A DNA stretch of 64,000 bases from Nitrobacter vulgaris (lineage in GTDB: Bacteria > Pseudomonadota > Alphaproteobacteria > Rhizobiales > Xanthobacteraceae): NCBI RefSeq assembly GCF_031453995.1, contig NZ_JAVDPZ010000001.1, positions 62,001 to 126,000 of the forward strand, given 5' to 3'. Both the position numbers and the translations under genes were made by a program. This document shows positions 8,832-17,221 of this stretch, piece after piece. How positions within the stretch are numbered: the stretch's first letter is position 1; every line of letters begins with the position of its first letter. The notes beneath the pieces were generated by a model. The model was given only the letters and a program-made list of their open reading frames with translations, was not told where the DNA came from and searched no databases.

Positions 8832-10907
8832 ATGACGAAGCTTATCATCGACGGCAAAGAGATCGACGTGCCGGCAGAGTATACGCTCTTGCAGGCGTGC
8901 GAGGCCGCCGGCGCCGAGATTCCACGCTTCTGCTATCATGAGAGGCTGTCGATCGCCGGCAACTGCCGGATGTGCCTTGTCGAAGTGAAGGGTGGTCCGA
9001 AGCCGGTCGCGAGTTGCGCCTGGGGCGTACGCGATTGCCGTCCCGGTCCCAACGGTGAACCGCCGCAAATCTCCACGCGATCACCGATGGTGAAGAAGGC
9101 GCGCGAAGGCGTGATGGAGTTCCTGCTGATCAACCATCCGCTTGACTGTCCGATCTGCGATCAGGGCGGCGAGTGCGATTTGCAAGATCAAGCGATGGGG
9201 TACGGCGTCGATACTTCGCGTTTCGCCGAGAACAAACGCGCGGTCGAAGACAAGTATCTCGGTGCACTGGTCAAGACTTCGATGAACCGCTGCATCCAGT
9301 GTACGCGCTGCGTTCGCTTCTCCGCCGAGATATGCGGCGCGCCGGAAATGGGCGCGACCGGCCGCGGCGAGGACATGGAGATCACGACCTACCTCGAAAG
9401 TGCGCTCACGTCGGAATTGCAAGGCAACCTCGTCGATATCTGTCCGGTCGGCGCTTTGACATCGAAGCCCTACGCATTCGCCGCCCGGCCATGGGAGCTC
9501 GGAAAGACTCAATCCATTGACGTCATGGACGCGGTTGGCTCAGCCATCCGCGTCGATACGCGCGGACGCGAGGTGATGCGCATCTTGCCGCGCTTCAACG
9601 GTGCCGTGAACGAGGAGTGGATCTCGGACAAGACCCGCCACATCGTCGACGGGCTTCGCACCCAGCGGCTCGATCGCCCCTACATTCGCGAGAACGGCGC
9701 GTTGCGCCCGGCCTCGTGGCCGGAAGCATTCAAGGCGATTGCTGCGAAGGTGAAGGGGACCGACGGAAAGCGGATCGGCGCGGTTGCCGGCGATCTTGCT
9801 GCTGTCGAGGAATTGTTCGCGCTTAAGGATCTGCTGTCAAAACTCGGCTCGGTCAACATGGCGGTGCAGGGAGGCGACGCCTTCAATCCCGCGCGGGGGC
9901 GGGCGTCCTACATCTTTAACCCAACCATCGCCGGCATCGAGCAGGCCGACGCGCTGCTGATCGTCGGGTCCAACCCGCGCAAGGAAGCGGCGATCCTCAA
10001 CGCGCGCATCCGCAAGCGCTGGCGGACGGGTCAGCTCAAGATAGGTGTGATCGGAGAGCGAGCCGATCTGACCTACGAGTATGACTATCTCGGCGCCGGC
10101 GCAGATTCGCTTGCGGACCTCGCTGCGGGGAAGAACAAGTTCCTCGATGCACTAAAGGGCGCCAATTATCCGATCATACTGGTCGGCGGTGCTGCAACGT
10201 CCCGGCCTGACGGCGCGGCAATTCTCGCGGCAGCGGCCAAACTTGCCGTTGATATCGGTGGGCTGAACGACGACTGGAACGGATTTGCCGTTCTTCACGA
10301 TGCGGCGTCGCGGGTAGGCGCGCTGGACCTCGGCTTCGTGCCGGGGAAGGGTGGTTTGAACGCAGGGCGGATGACTGCGCCGGGCGGGCTCGACGTTTTG
10401 TTTTCGCTCGGCGCAGACGAGATCAAAGTGCCGGACGGGGTATTCGTCGTCTATATCGGAACACACGGCGATGCCGGCGCTCACCGCGCGGACGTCATTT
10501 TGCCAGGCGCAGCCTACACCGAAAAGACCGGCATTTATGTCAACACGGAAGGCCGGGTCCAGATGGCGAACCGGGCGAGCTTCCCGCCCGGCGAGGCGCG
10601 AGAGGACTGGGCGATCATTCGTGCGCTGTCCGAAATGCTAGGCAAGACCCTGGGTTATGACTCGCTGGCCGCCCTGCGGCAGGCGATGTTCAAGACAGTG
10701 CCGCATCTGATGCGGATCGACCAGATCGAGGCCGGCGATATCCGCGCGATCAAAGATCTGGTGGGCAAGGGCGGCAGTATCGAGAAGTCGCCGTTCAAGC
10801 CTGCGATTGACGACTATTATCTGACCAACCCGATCGCGCGGGCCTCGGCCGTGATGGCCGAATGCTCGCGGCTTGCGTCGGGTCGTATGCTGACGGCAGC
10901 GGAGTAA
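8832..10907 (+). CDS. nuoG: NADH-quinone oxidoreductase subunit G
   Basis: 75-kDa type subunit, 691 residues. The N-terminal ferredoxin domain has [2Fe-2S] ligands C34, C45, C48 and C62; next comes the His-ligated cluster motif HPLDCPICDQGGECDLQDQ, then a ferredoxin-like MNRCIQCTRCVRF and the fourth ligand in DICPVGALTSK. The rest is a molybdopterin-oxidoreductase-like domain without molybdenum ligands. The ATG at 8832 (MTKLIIDGKE) is chosen: a longer frame upstream overlaps nuoF and is unrelated to the family. Confidence 0.97.
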   Translation: MTKLIIDGKEIDVPAEYTLLQACEAAGAEIPRFCYHERLSIAGNCRMCLVEVKGGPKPVASCAWGVRDCRPGPNGEPPQISTRSPMVKKAREGVMEFLLINHPLDCPICDQGGECDLQDQAMGYGVDTSRFAENKRAVEDKYLGALVKTSMNRCIQCTRCVRFSAEICGAPEMGATGRGEDMEITTYLESALTSELQGNLVDICPVGALTSKPYAFAARPWELGKTQSIDVMDAVGSAIRVDTRGREVMRILPRFNGAVNEEWISDKTRHIVDGLRTQRLDRPYIRENGALRPASWPEAFKAIAAKVKGTDGKRIGAVAGDLAAVEELFALKDLLSKLGSVNMAVQGGDAFNPARGRASYIFNPTIAGIEQADALLIVGSNPRKEAAILNARIRKRWRTGQLKIGVIGERADLTYEYDYLGAGADSLADLAAGKNKFLDALKGANYPIILVGGAATSRPDGAAILAAAAKLAVDIGGLNDDWNGFAVLHDAASRVGALDLGFVPGKGGLNAGRMTAPGGLDVLFSLGADEIKVPDGVFVVYIGTHGDAGAHRADVILPGAAYTEKTGIYVNTEGRVQMANRASFPPGEAREDWAIIRALSEMLGKTLGYDSLAALRQAMFKTVPHLMRIDQIEAGDIRAIKDLVGKGGSIEKSPFKPAIDDYYLTNPIARASAVMAECSRLASGRMLTAAE

Positions 10908-10912
10908 GCGTG

Positions 10913-11983
10913 ATGGCCGATTTCTTCGCAATGCCATTATGGACGGACTTTCTCTGGCCCCTGATCGTGATGGTGGCGCAGAGCCTGCTGCTGCTCGTCG
11001 TTCTGCTGATAGCAATCGCCTACATTCTGCTCGCCGACCGAAAAATCTGGGCCGCGGTGCAGATCCGGCGAGGTCCCAATGTTGTCGGACCGTGGGGTCT
11101 GTTTCAGTCGTTCGCCGATCTTCTGAAATTTGTGCTGAAGGAACCGATTATTCCCTCCGGCGCCAACAAGGGCGTGTTCCTTCTGGCGCCGCTGGTCTCC
11201 TGCGTGCTGGCGCTGGCGGCGTGGGCGGTGATCCCGGTCAATCTGAACTGGGTCATTTCCGACATCAATGTCGGGATTCTCTACATCTTCGCGATCTCGT
11301 CGCTGTCGATTTACGGCATCATCATGGGCGGCTGGGCGTCGAACTCGAAATATCCGTTTCTCGCCGCTTTGCGTTCGGCGGCGCAGATGGTCTCCTACGA
11401 GGTGTCGATCGGTTTCGTCATCATCACGGTTTTGCTTTGCGCAGGTTCACTGAACCTCTCTGCCATCGTCGAGGCGCAGCATACCCGCGGGTTGGCCAGC
11501 CTGATCGGATTGCCGTGGCTGACGTTCCTGAACTGGTACTGGCTGCCGCTGCTGCCGATGTTTGTAGTGTTTTACGTTTCGGCTTTGGCCGAGACCAATC
11601 GCCCGCCGTTCGATCTCGTCGAGGCGGAATCCGAACTCGTCGCGGGCTTCATGGTCGAGTACGGCTCGACGCCGTATCTGTTGTTCATGCTCGGCGAGTA
11701 CGTCGCGATCACCACCATGTGCGCGATGGGAGCGATCCTTTTCATGGGCGGCTGGCTGCCGCCGGTCGACTTGCCACCGTTCAACTGGGTGCCTGGCGTC
11801 GTCTGGTTCTCGCTGAAACTGTTTTTTATGTTCTTCCTGTTCGCGATGGCGAAGGCGATCGTGCCGCGCTACCGCTATGATCAACTGATGCGGCTCGGCT
11901 GGAAGGTGTTTCTGCCGCTGTCGCTGGCGATGGTGGTGATCGTAGCTGGCGTGTTGCAGTTCGCTGGCATCGCGCCGAATTGA
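10913..11983 (+). CDS. nuoH: NADH-quinone oxidoreductase subunit H
   Basis: Membrane subunit that links the peripheral arm to the proton-pumping arm and lines the quinone channel. The 356 residues have about eight membrane spans; signatures are RRGPNVVGPWGLFQSFADLLKF and the acidic loop AETNRPPFDLVEAESELVAGF. The ATG at 10913 follows the nuoG stop by five bases. A 17-codon in-frame extension would lie inside nuoG and was rejected. Confidence 0.97.
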   Translation: MADFFAMPLWTDFLWPLIVMVAQSLLLLVVLLIAIAYILLADRKIWAAVQIRRGPNVVGPWGLFQSFADLLKFVLKEPIIPSGANKGVFLLAPLVSCVLALAAWAVIPVNLNWVISDINVGILYIFAISSLSIYGIIMGGWASNSKYPFLAALRSAAQMVSYEVSIGFVIITVLLCAGSLNLSAIVEAQHTRGLASLIGLPWLTFLNWYWLPLLPMFVVFYVSALAETNRPPFDLVEAESELVAGFMVEYGSTPYLLFMLGEYVAITTMCAMGAILFMGGWLPPVDLPPFNWVPGVVWFSLKLFFMFFLFAMAKAIVPRYRYDQLMRLGWKVFLPLSLAMVVIVAGVLQFAGIAPN

Positions 11984-11991
11984 GATTTGTC

Positions 11992-12480
11992 ATGAGTATC
12001 AATGCAACAGCCCGTTCGCTCCTGCTGACCGAATTCATCTCGGCGTTTTTCCTCACTATGAGGTATTTCTTCAAACCGAAGCCGACCATCAACTATCCCT
12101 TCGAGAAGAATCCGATCTCGCCACGCTTCCGCGGTGAGCACGCGCTGCGCCGTTATCCAAACGGCGAGGAGCGTTGCATCGCCTGCAAGCTGTGCGAGGC
12201 GATCTGCCCTGCGCAGGCCATTACCATCGAGGCCGGTCCGCGCCGCAACGACGGCACCCGCCGCACAGTGCGGTACGACATCGATATGGTGAAATGCATC
12301 TATTGCGGGTTGTGCCAGGAGGCCTGTCCGGTCGATGCGATCGTCGAAGGGCCGAATTTTGAATTCGCGACCGAGACCCGCGAGGAGCTTTATTATGACA
12401 AGGCCAAGCTGCTCGCCAACGGCGACCGCTGGGAACGTGAGATCGCGAAAGCGATCGAACTTGACGCGCCGTATCGGTAA
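11992..12480 (+). CDS. nuoI: NADH-quinone oxidoreductase subunit I
   Basis: TYKY-type subunit with two [4Fe-4S] clusters (N6a, N6b). Both ferredoxin motifs are intact: CIACKLCEAICPAQAI and CIYCGLCQEACPVDAI. The ATG at 11992 gives 162 residues, the usual size (MSINATARSLLL); a TTG four codons earlier overlaps the nuoH stop. The N-terminal amphipathic helix anchors it on the membrane arm. Confidence 0.97.
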   Translation: MSINATARSLLLTEFISAFFLTMRYFFKPKPTINYPFEKNPISPRFRGEHALRRYPNGEERCIACKLCEAICPAQAITIEAGPRRNDGTRRTVRYDIDMVKCIYCGLCQEACPVDAIVEGPNFEFATETREELYYDKAKLLANGDRWEREIAKAIELDAPYR

Positions 12481-12526
12481 GGTGGGTATGTTCAATCGCA
12501 TTGTAGTATGGGGCGTTGCCTCCGTT

Positions 12527-12549
12527 CTCCCGCCCCGACAAGGGGGGAG
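12527..12549 (+). repeat. GC-rich hairpin in the nuoI-nuoJ gap
   Basis: The 120-base gap between nuoI and nuoJ is the only long one among nuoA-K and holds a C-run/G-run hairpin: CTCCCGCCCC, loop GACAA, then GGGGGGAG, with small bulges. It resembles short palindromic repeats common between genes in Rhizobiales; the sequence at 62016-62036 is of similar type. It may stabilise or process the messenger. Confidence 0.5.
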
Positions 12550-12600
12550 GGGGTGTGTTCTCCGCGTGGCAAGGTTGCAACTGGCTGGCGGAGGTATCGC

Positions 12601-13239
12601 ATGATCCTTCCAGCGCTGTTCTTCTATCTGTTCGCCGGCGTGTGCGTTGCATCTGCCGCGATGGTCATTTCGTCGCGCAATCCCGTGCACTCGGTGCTGT
12701 TCCTCATTCTGGCGTTCGTCAACGCCGCCGGTCTGTTCATCCTGTTAGGCGCGGAATTTATCGCGATGATCCTCATCGTGGTCTATGTCGGCGCGGTCGC
12801 GGTGTTGTTCCTCTTCGTCATCATGATGCTGGACGTCGACTTCACCGAATTACGAGAGGGCTTTCTTGAATATTTGCCGTTCGGTTTGGTGATCGCAGCG
12901 ATCTTTTTGCTGGAACTGCTGCTCGTTGTCGGGGGCTGGACCCTCAATCCGACGGTCACGAAATCGATCACGGCGGCCATTCCGGGCGACGTCAGCAACA
13001 CCGAGGCGCTCGGTCTCGTGCTCTACACGAAGTACATTCATTATTTCCAGCTCGCCGGCATGGTGTTGCTGGTGGCCATGATCGGCGCCATCGTCCTGAC
13101 GCTGCGACACAGGGCCAGCGTCAAGCGTCAGGATATCAATGTCCAGAACGCGCGGACTCCCGAGATGGCTATGGGCGTGCGCCAGGTTGCCTCGGGGCAG
13201 GGATTGCAGGACGCTGACTCAGCGGAGTGGGTGAAATGA
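12601..13239 (+). CDS. nuoJ: NADH-quinone oxidoreductase subunit J
   Basis: Membrane-arm subunit (ND6 type) of 212 residues with about five spans. The third span holds the conserved LLGAEFIAMILIVVYVGAVAVL with the glutamate and the pi-bulge region that couples quinone reduction to proton transfer. The ATG at 12601 has a GGAGG site seven bases upstream; a 31-codon extension lies in the repeat-containing gap and is unlikely. The stop overlaps the nuoK start (ATGA). Confidence 0.95.
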   Translation: MILPALFFYLFAGVCVASAAMVISSRNPVHSVLFLILAFVNAAGLFILLGAEFIAMILIVVYVGAVAVLFLFVIMMLDVDFTELREGFLEYLPFGLVIAAIFLLELLLVVGGWTLNPTVTKSITAAIPGDVSNTEALGLVLYTKYIHYFQLAGMVLLVAMIGAIVLTLRHRASVKRQDINVQNARTPEMAMGVRQVASGQGLQDADSAEWVK

Positions 13240-13544
13240 CAATCGGCCTCGGACACTATCTGGCGGTTGGCGCGATCCTTTTCACGCTGGGGACTCTCGG
13301 CATCTTTCTCAATCGCAAGAACATCATCATCATCCTGATGTCGGTGGAATTGATTTTGCTGGCCGTCAATATCAACCTGGTGGCTTTTTCGGCGTTTTTG
13401 GGCGACATCGTCGGACAGGTGTTTACGCTACTAGTGCTCACGGTTGCCGCGGCCGAGGCGGCGATCGGCCTTGCTGTTCTCGTTGTGTATTACCGCAACC
13501 GCGGTTCGATCGCGGTTGAGGACGTCAATCTGATGAAGGGCTGA
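13236..13544 (+). CDS. nuoK: NADH-quinone oxidoreductase subunit K
   Basis: ND4L-type membrane subunit, 102 residues and three spans. The two buried glutamates of the proton path are visible in LMSVELILLAVNINLV and TVAAAEAAIGLAVLV. The ATG at 13236 overlaps the nuoJ stop by four bases; a GTG three codons earlier is possible but unnecessary. The stop codon lies inside the left arm of an inverted repeat. Confidence 0.97.
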   Translation: MTIGLGHYLAVGAILFTLGTLGIFLNRKNIIIILMSVELILLAVNINLVAFSAFLGDIVGQVFTLLVLTVAAAEAAIGLAVLVVYYRNRGSIAVEDVNLMKG

Positions 13545-13613
13545 AGCATGATCCGGAAAAGTGAGGACCGGCTTTCTCCGGCCAATGGATGCATTGGTTG
13601 CGAGATCATGCTT
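13544..13613 (+). repeat. Intergenic repeat with 10-bp perfect inverted ends (nuoK-nuoL)
   Basis: AAGCATGATC (13544-13553) and GATCATGCTT (13604-13613) are perfect inverted repeats 50 bases apart, with CCGGAAAAGTG next to the left arm. This matches a dispersed element I recall from Bradyrhizobiaceae genomes (core GCATGATCCGGAAAA). It fills the 83-base gap between nuoK and nuoL and would be transcribed within the operon. Confidence 0.7.
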
Positions 13614-13627
13614 CGTGAGGTGGATGC

Positions 13628-15694
13628 ATGATCGAGGCAATCGTCTTCTTGCCGCTGATCGGCGCGATCCTCGCCGCGCTGATTGCATTGGTGGGCGCGC
13701 ATGGGCGCAATCCCAGCGGTGATTCAGTCGATCATCACGACGACCATGGTCATGCTCACGCGGCGGCTGTGCATGATGAACATGGGCACGGTGACGCCCA
13801 CGGTCACGACGACCATCATGTCAGCGAGCCTCCGGCTGCTGGATCGCGCGCCGCCGAACTGATCACGACCGCGTTTTTGATTGCATCGGCAGTCCTGTCA
13901 TGGGCGACGCTGGTCGACGTCGGCTTCATGCATCATGACGCACGGATTGCGCTCTTCTCCTGGATTTCCTCCGGCGATCTTCAGGTGGGTTGGTCGTTAC
14001 GGGTGGATACGCTGACGGCGGTGATGCTCGTTGTCGTCACCACGGTGTCGTCGCTGGTGCACTTCTATTCCATCGGCTACATGGACGAGGATCCCAACCG
14101 GCCGCGATTTTTCGGCTATCTGTCGCTGTTCACCTTCGCGATGCTGATGCTGGTGACGTCGGACAACCTGGTCCAACTGTTCTTCGGTTGGGAAGGCGTC
14201 GGTCTCGCTAGCTATCTGCTGATCGGATTCTGGTATCAGAAGCCGTCGGCTAATGCGGCGGCGATCAAGGCGTTCGTGGTCAACCGTGTCGGAGACTTCG
14301 GCTTTTCGCTCGGCATTTTCGCGGTGTTCATGCTGATCGGTTCGACTGATTTCGACACCATCTTCAGCGCGGCGCCGGGCTTGGCCGGGACGAAGGTTCA
14401 CTTCCTTGCCTGGGACGTCAACGCCCTGACTTTAATCTGCCTGTTGCTGTTCATGGGCGCCATGGGCAAGTCGGCCCAGTTCCTGTTGCACACCTGGCTG
14501 CCCGACGCCATGGAAGGACCAACACCAGTATCGGCACTAATTCACGCAGCGACCATGGTGACGGCGGGGGTGTTCATGGTGGCGCGGCTGTCGCCCCTGT
14601 TTGAACTGGCGCCGGATGCGCAGGCTTTCGTGATGTTCATCGGTGCGACCACGGCGATCTTCGCGGCGACGGTCGGTCTCGTGCAAAACGACATCAAGCG
14701 CATCGTGGCGTATTCGACCTGCTCGCAGCTCGGCTACATGTTCGTGGCAATGGGAGCAGGAGCCTACACCGTTGGAATGTTCCACCTGTTCACTCACGCC
14801 TTCTTCAAGGCGCTGCTGTTCTTGGGTTCGGGATCGGTGATTTATGCGATGCATCATGAGCAGGACATCCGCAATATGGGTGGTCTGAAGGATCGCATTC
14901 CTTATACCTACTTCGTGATGGTGATCGGTACGCTGGCGCTGACAGGATTTCCGCTGACGGCGGGTTATTTTTCAAAGGACGCGATTATCGAATCCGCCTA
15001 TGTGTCTCACAACCCCTTCGCGTACTACGGTTTCCTCATGACCGTGGTTGCTGCCGGCCTGACCTCCTTCTATTCGTGGAGGTTGATCTTCAAGACCTTC
15101 CACGGCCGGCCTCACGATCAGGCGCACTATAAGGCTGCGCATGAAAGCCCGATCTGGATGCTAATTCCGATCGGAATTCTTGCCGCGGGCTCGATCCTCG
15201 CAGGCTTTCCCTTCAAGGAACTATTCACCGGGCACGGGGTCGAAGAGTTCTTCCGGGAATCCGTGAAGATGCATCCGCACATCCTTGAGGAAATGCACCA
15301 TATTCCAAAGGCAATCGCCTACCTGCCGACGGCGATGATGATTTTGGGGTTTGCGGTGGCGTGGCTGTTCTATATCCGTCGCCCCGACGTGCCGGTCCAA
15401 CTCGCCCGCGAGCACCCGATGCTCTACCAGTTTCTGCTCAACAAGTGGTACTTCGACGAGCTCTATGAGGTGATCTTCGTGCGTCCGGCCAAGTGGCTTG
15501 GTCGCTTTCTGTGGAAGAAGGGCGATGGCTTCGTCATTGACGGATTCGGCCCCGATGGCGTCTCGGCGGGTGTGCTTGATGTCACCCGCAATGTCGTCAG
15601 GCTACAGACCGGCTACCTTTATCACTATGCGTTCGCAATGCTGATGGGCGTCGCCGGCCTGATCACCTGGTTCATGTTCTCGGGAGGCCGGTAA
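13628..15694 (+). CDS. nuoL: NADH-quinone oxidoreductase subunit L
   Basis: Distal antiporter-like proton-pumping subunit, 688 residues, with the long C-terminal lateral helix expected of NuoL. The proton channel signatures are FFGWEGVGLASYLLIGFW and HTWLPDAMEGPTPVSALIHA. Unlike E. coli NuoL it has a histidine- and aspartate-rich insertion between the first two membrane spans (about residues 36-70, with VDHHDDHGHAHAAAVHDEH). As recalled, relatives in Bradyrhizobium share it. Starts at ATG 13628; another ATG four bases upstream is out of frame. Confidence 0.97.
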   Translation: MIEAIVFLPLIGAILAALIALVGAHGRNPSGDSVDHHDDHGHAHAAAVHDEHGHGDAHGHDDHHVSEPPAAGSRAAELITTAFLIASAVLSWATLVDVGFMHHDARIALFSWISSGDLQVGWSLRVDTLTAVMLVVVTTVSSLVHFYSIGYMDEDPNRPRFFGYLSLFTFAMLMLVTSDNLVQLFFGWEGVGLASYLLIGFWYQKPSANAAAIKAFVVNRVGDFGFSLGIFAVFMLIGSTDFDTIFSAAPGLAGTKVHFLAWDVNALTLICLLLFMGAMGKSAQFLLHTWLPDAMEGPTPVSALIHAATMVTAGVFMVARLSPLFELAPDAQAFVMFIGATTAIFAATVGLVQNDIKRIVAYSTCSQLGYMFVAMGAGAYTVGMFHLFTHAFFKALLFLGSGSVIYAMHHEQDIRNMGGLKDRIPYTYFVMVIGTLALTGFPLTAGYFSKDAIIESAYVSHNPFAYYGFLMTVVAAGLTSFYSWRLIFKTFHGRPHDQAHYKAAHESPIWMLIPIGILAAGSILAGFPFKELFTGHGVEEFFRESVKMHPHILEEMHHIPKAIAYLPTAMMILGFAVAWLFYIRRPDVPVQLAREHPMLYQFLLNKWYFDELYEVIFVRPAKWLGRFLWKKGDGFVIDGFGPDGVSAGVLDVTRNVVRLQTGYLYHYAFAMLMGVAGLITWFMFSGGR

Positions 15695-15696
15695 GA

Positions 15697-17205
15697 ATGA
15701 CGACCTGGCCCATTCTGTCTGTCACGACCTTTCTGCCGGCGGTCGGCGCGGTTCTGATTTACGTGATGGCTCGTGGCAGCGACGAAGCCGCCAACCGCAC
15801 CGCGCGCTGGATTGCGCTGTGGACTACGATCGTCACCCTCGCGGTGTCGCTGATCCTGGTTGCGCGCTTCGATCCAACCGATACGGGATTCCAGTTCGTC
15901 GAGCAGGCGACCTGGCTTGCCACCGGCATTCGCTACCACATGGGCGTCGATGGCATCTCGCTGCCGTTCGTCATTCTCACCACGGCGTTGATGCCGCTAT
16001 GCATCATCGCAAGCTGGAAATCGATTACCCGTCGCGTGCCTGCCTACATGATGGCGTTTCTGCTTCTGGAAACGCTGATGACTGGCACGTTCTCGGCGCT
16101 CGACCTGCTGCTGTTCTACGTATTCTTTGAAGGCGGCCTCATCCCGATGTTCCTGATCATCGGGATCTGGGGCGGTCCGCGCCGGGTCTATGCCACCTTC
16201 AAGTTCTTCCTCTATACGCTGCTCGGCTCGGTTCTGATGCTACTGGCCATCATGGCGCTCTACTGGAATGCAGGAACGACCGACATTCCGACGCTGATGC
16301 GCACATCCGTTCCGTACAATCTGCAGATGTGGGCGTGGCTTGCCTTCTTTGCATCGTTCGCGGTCAAGATGCCGATGTGGCCCGTGCACACCTGGCTTCC
16401 GGATGCACATGTCGAAGCACCCACGGCGGGATCGGTGATCCTTGCAGCTATTTTGCTGAAGATGGGGGGCTACGGCTTCCTGCGCTTTTCGCTGCCGATG
16501 TTTCCGCTTGCGTCGCATGACTTCGCGCCGCTGGTCTTCGTTCTCTCCGCTGTCGCGATCGTCTACACCTCGTTGGTGGCCCTGATGCAGGAGGACATGA
16601 AGAAGCTGATTGCTTATTCGTCGGTAGCTCACATGGGATTCGTGACCATGGGAATTTTTGCCGGCACCATGCAAGGAGTTCACGGCGGCGTATTCCAGAT
16701 GGTGTCGCACGGGATCGTGTCGGGCGCGCTGTTTCTCTGTGTCGGTGTGGTTTATGACCGAATGCACACGCGCGAGATCGCGTCCTATGGCGGGCTTGTC
16801 AACCGGATGCCCCTTTATGCGATGGTGTTTCTCGTCTTCACGATGGCCAATGTCGGACTGCCCGGAACGTCCGGATTTGTCGGGGAATTCCTTGCGCTGA
16901 TCGGCACCTTCAAGGTCAACATTCCCACAGCGGTCGCGGCAACGCTCGGCGTGATCCTGTCAGCCGCCTACGCTTTGTGGCTCTATCGCAAGATCGTGTT
17001 CGGGGCGCTGGTCAAACCGTCGCTTGCGACCATTAAGGATCTTACTTTCCGCGAGGGCTTGACGCTGGCGCCGCTTGTGGTGCTGACGATCCTGTTCGGC
17101 GTTTATCCGAAGCCGGTGCTCGATTTCTCGGCGGCTTCCGTACAAAATCTTGTCAATAATTACGCAAGCGCGACCGCCGCCATCAAGGCTGCGGCGCTGC
17201 CATGA
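15697..17205 (+). CDS. nuoM: NADH-quinone oxidoreductase subunit M
   Basis: Antiporter-like proton-pumping subunit, 502 residues and about 14 spans. Signatures include YVFFEGGLIPMFLIIGIWGG (conserved glutamate of the fifth span) and HTWLPDAHVEAPTAGSVILA, followed by LLKMGGYGFLRF. It starts three bases after the nuoL stop. Confidence 0.97.
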   Translation: MTTWPILSVTTFLPAVGAVLIYVMARGSDEAANRTARWIALWTTIVTLAVSLILVARFDPTDTGFQFVEQATWLATGIRYHMGVDGISLPFVILTTALMPLCIIASWKSITRRVPAYMMAFLLLETLMTGTFSALDLLLFYVFFEGGLIPMFLIIGIWGGPRRVYATFKFFLYTLLGSVLMLLAIMALYWNAGTTDIPTLMRTSVPYNLQMWAWLAFFASFAVKMPMWPVHTWLPDAHVEAPTAGSVILAAILLKMGGYGFLRFSLPMFPLASHDFAPLVFVLSAVAIVYTSLVALMQEDMKKLIAYSSVAHMGFVTMGIFAGTMQGVHGGVFQMVSHGIVSGALFLCVGVVYDRMHTREIASYGGLVNRMPLYAMVFLVFTMANVGLPGTSGFVGEFLALIGTFKVNIPTAVAATLGVILSAAYALWLYRKIVFGALVKPSLATIKDLTFREGLTLAPLVVLTILFGVYPKPVLDFSAASVQNLVNNYASATAAIKAAALP

Positions 17206-17221
17206 TCGCGGCAGGTCAGGG

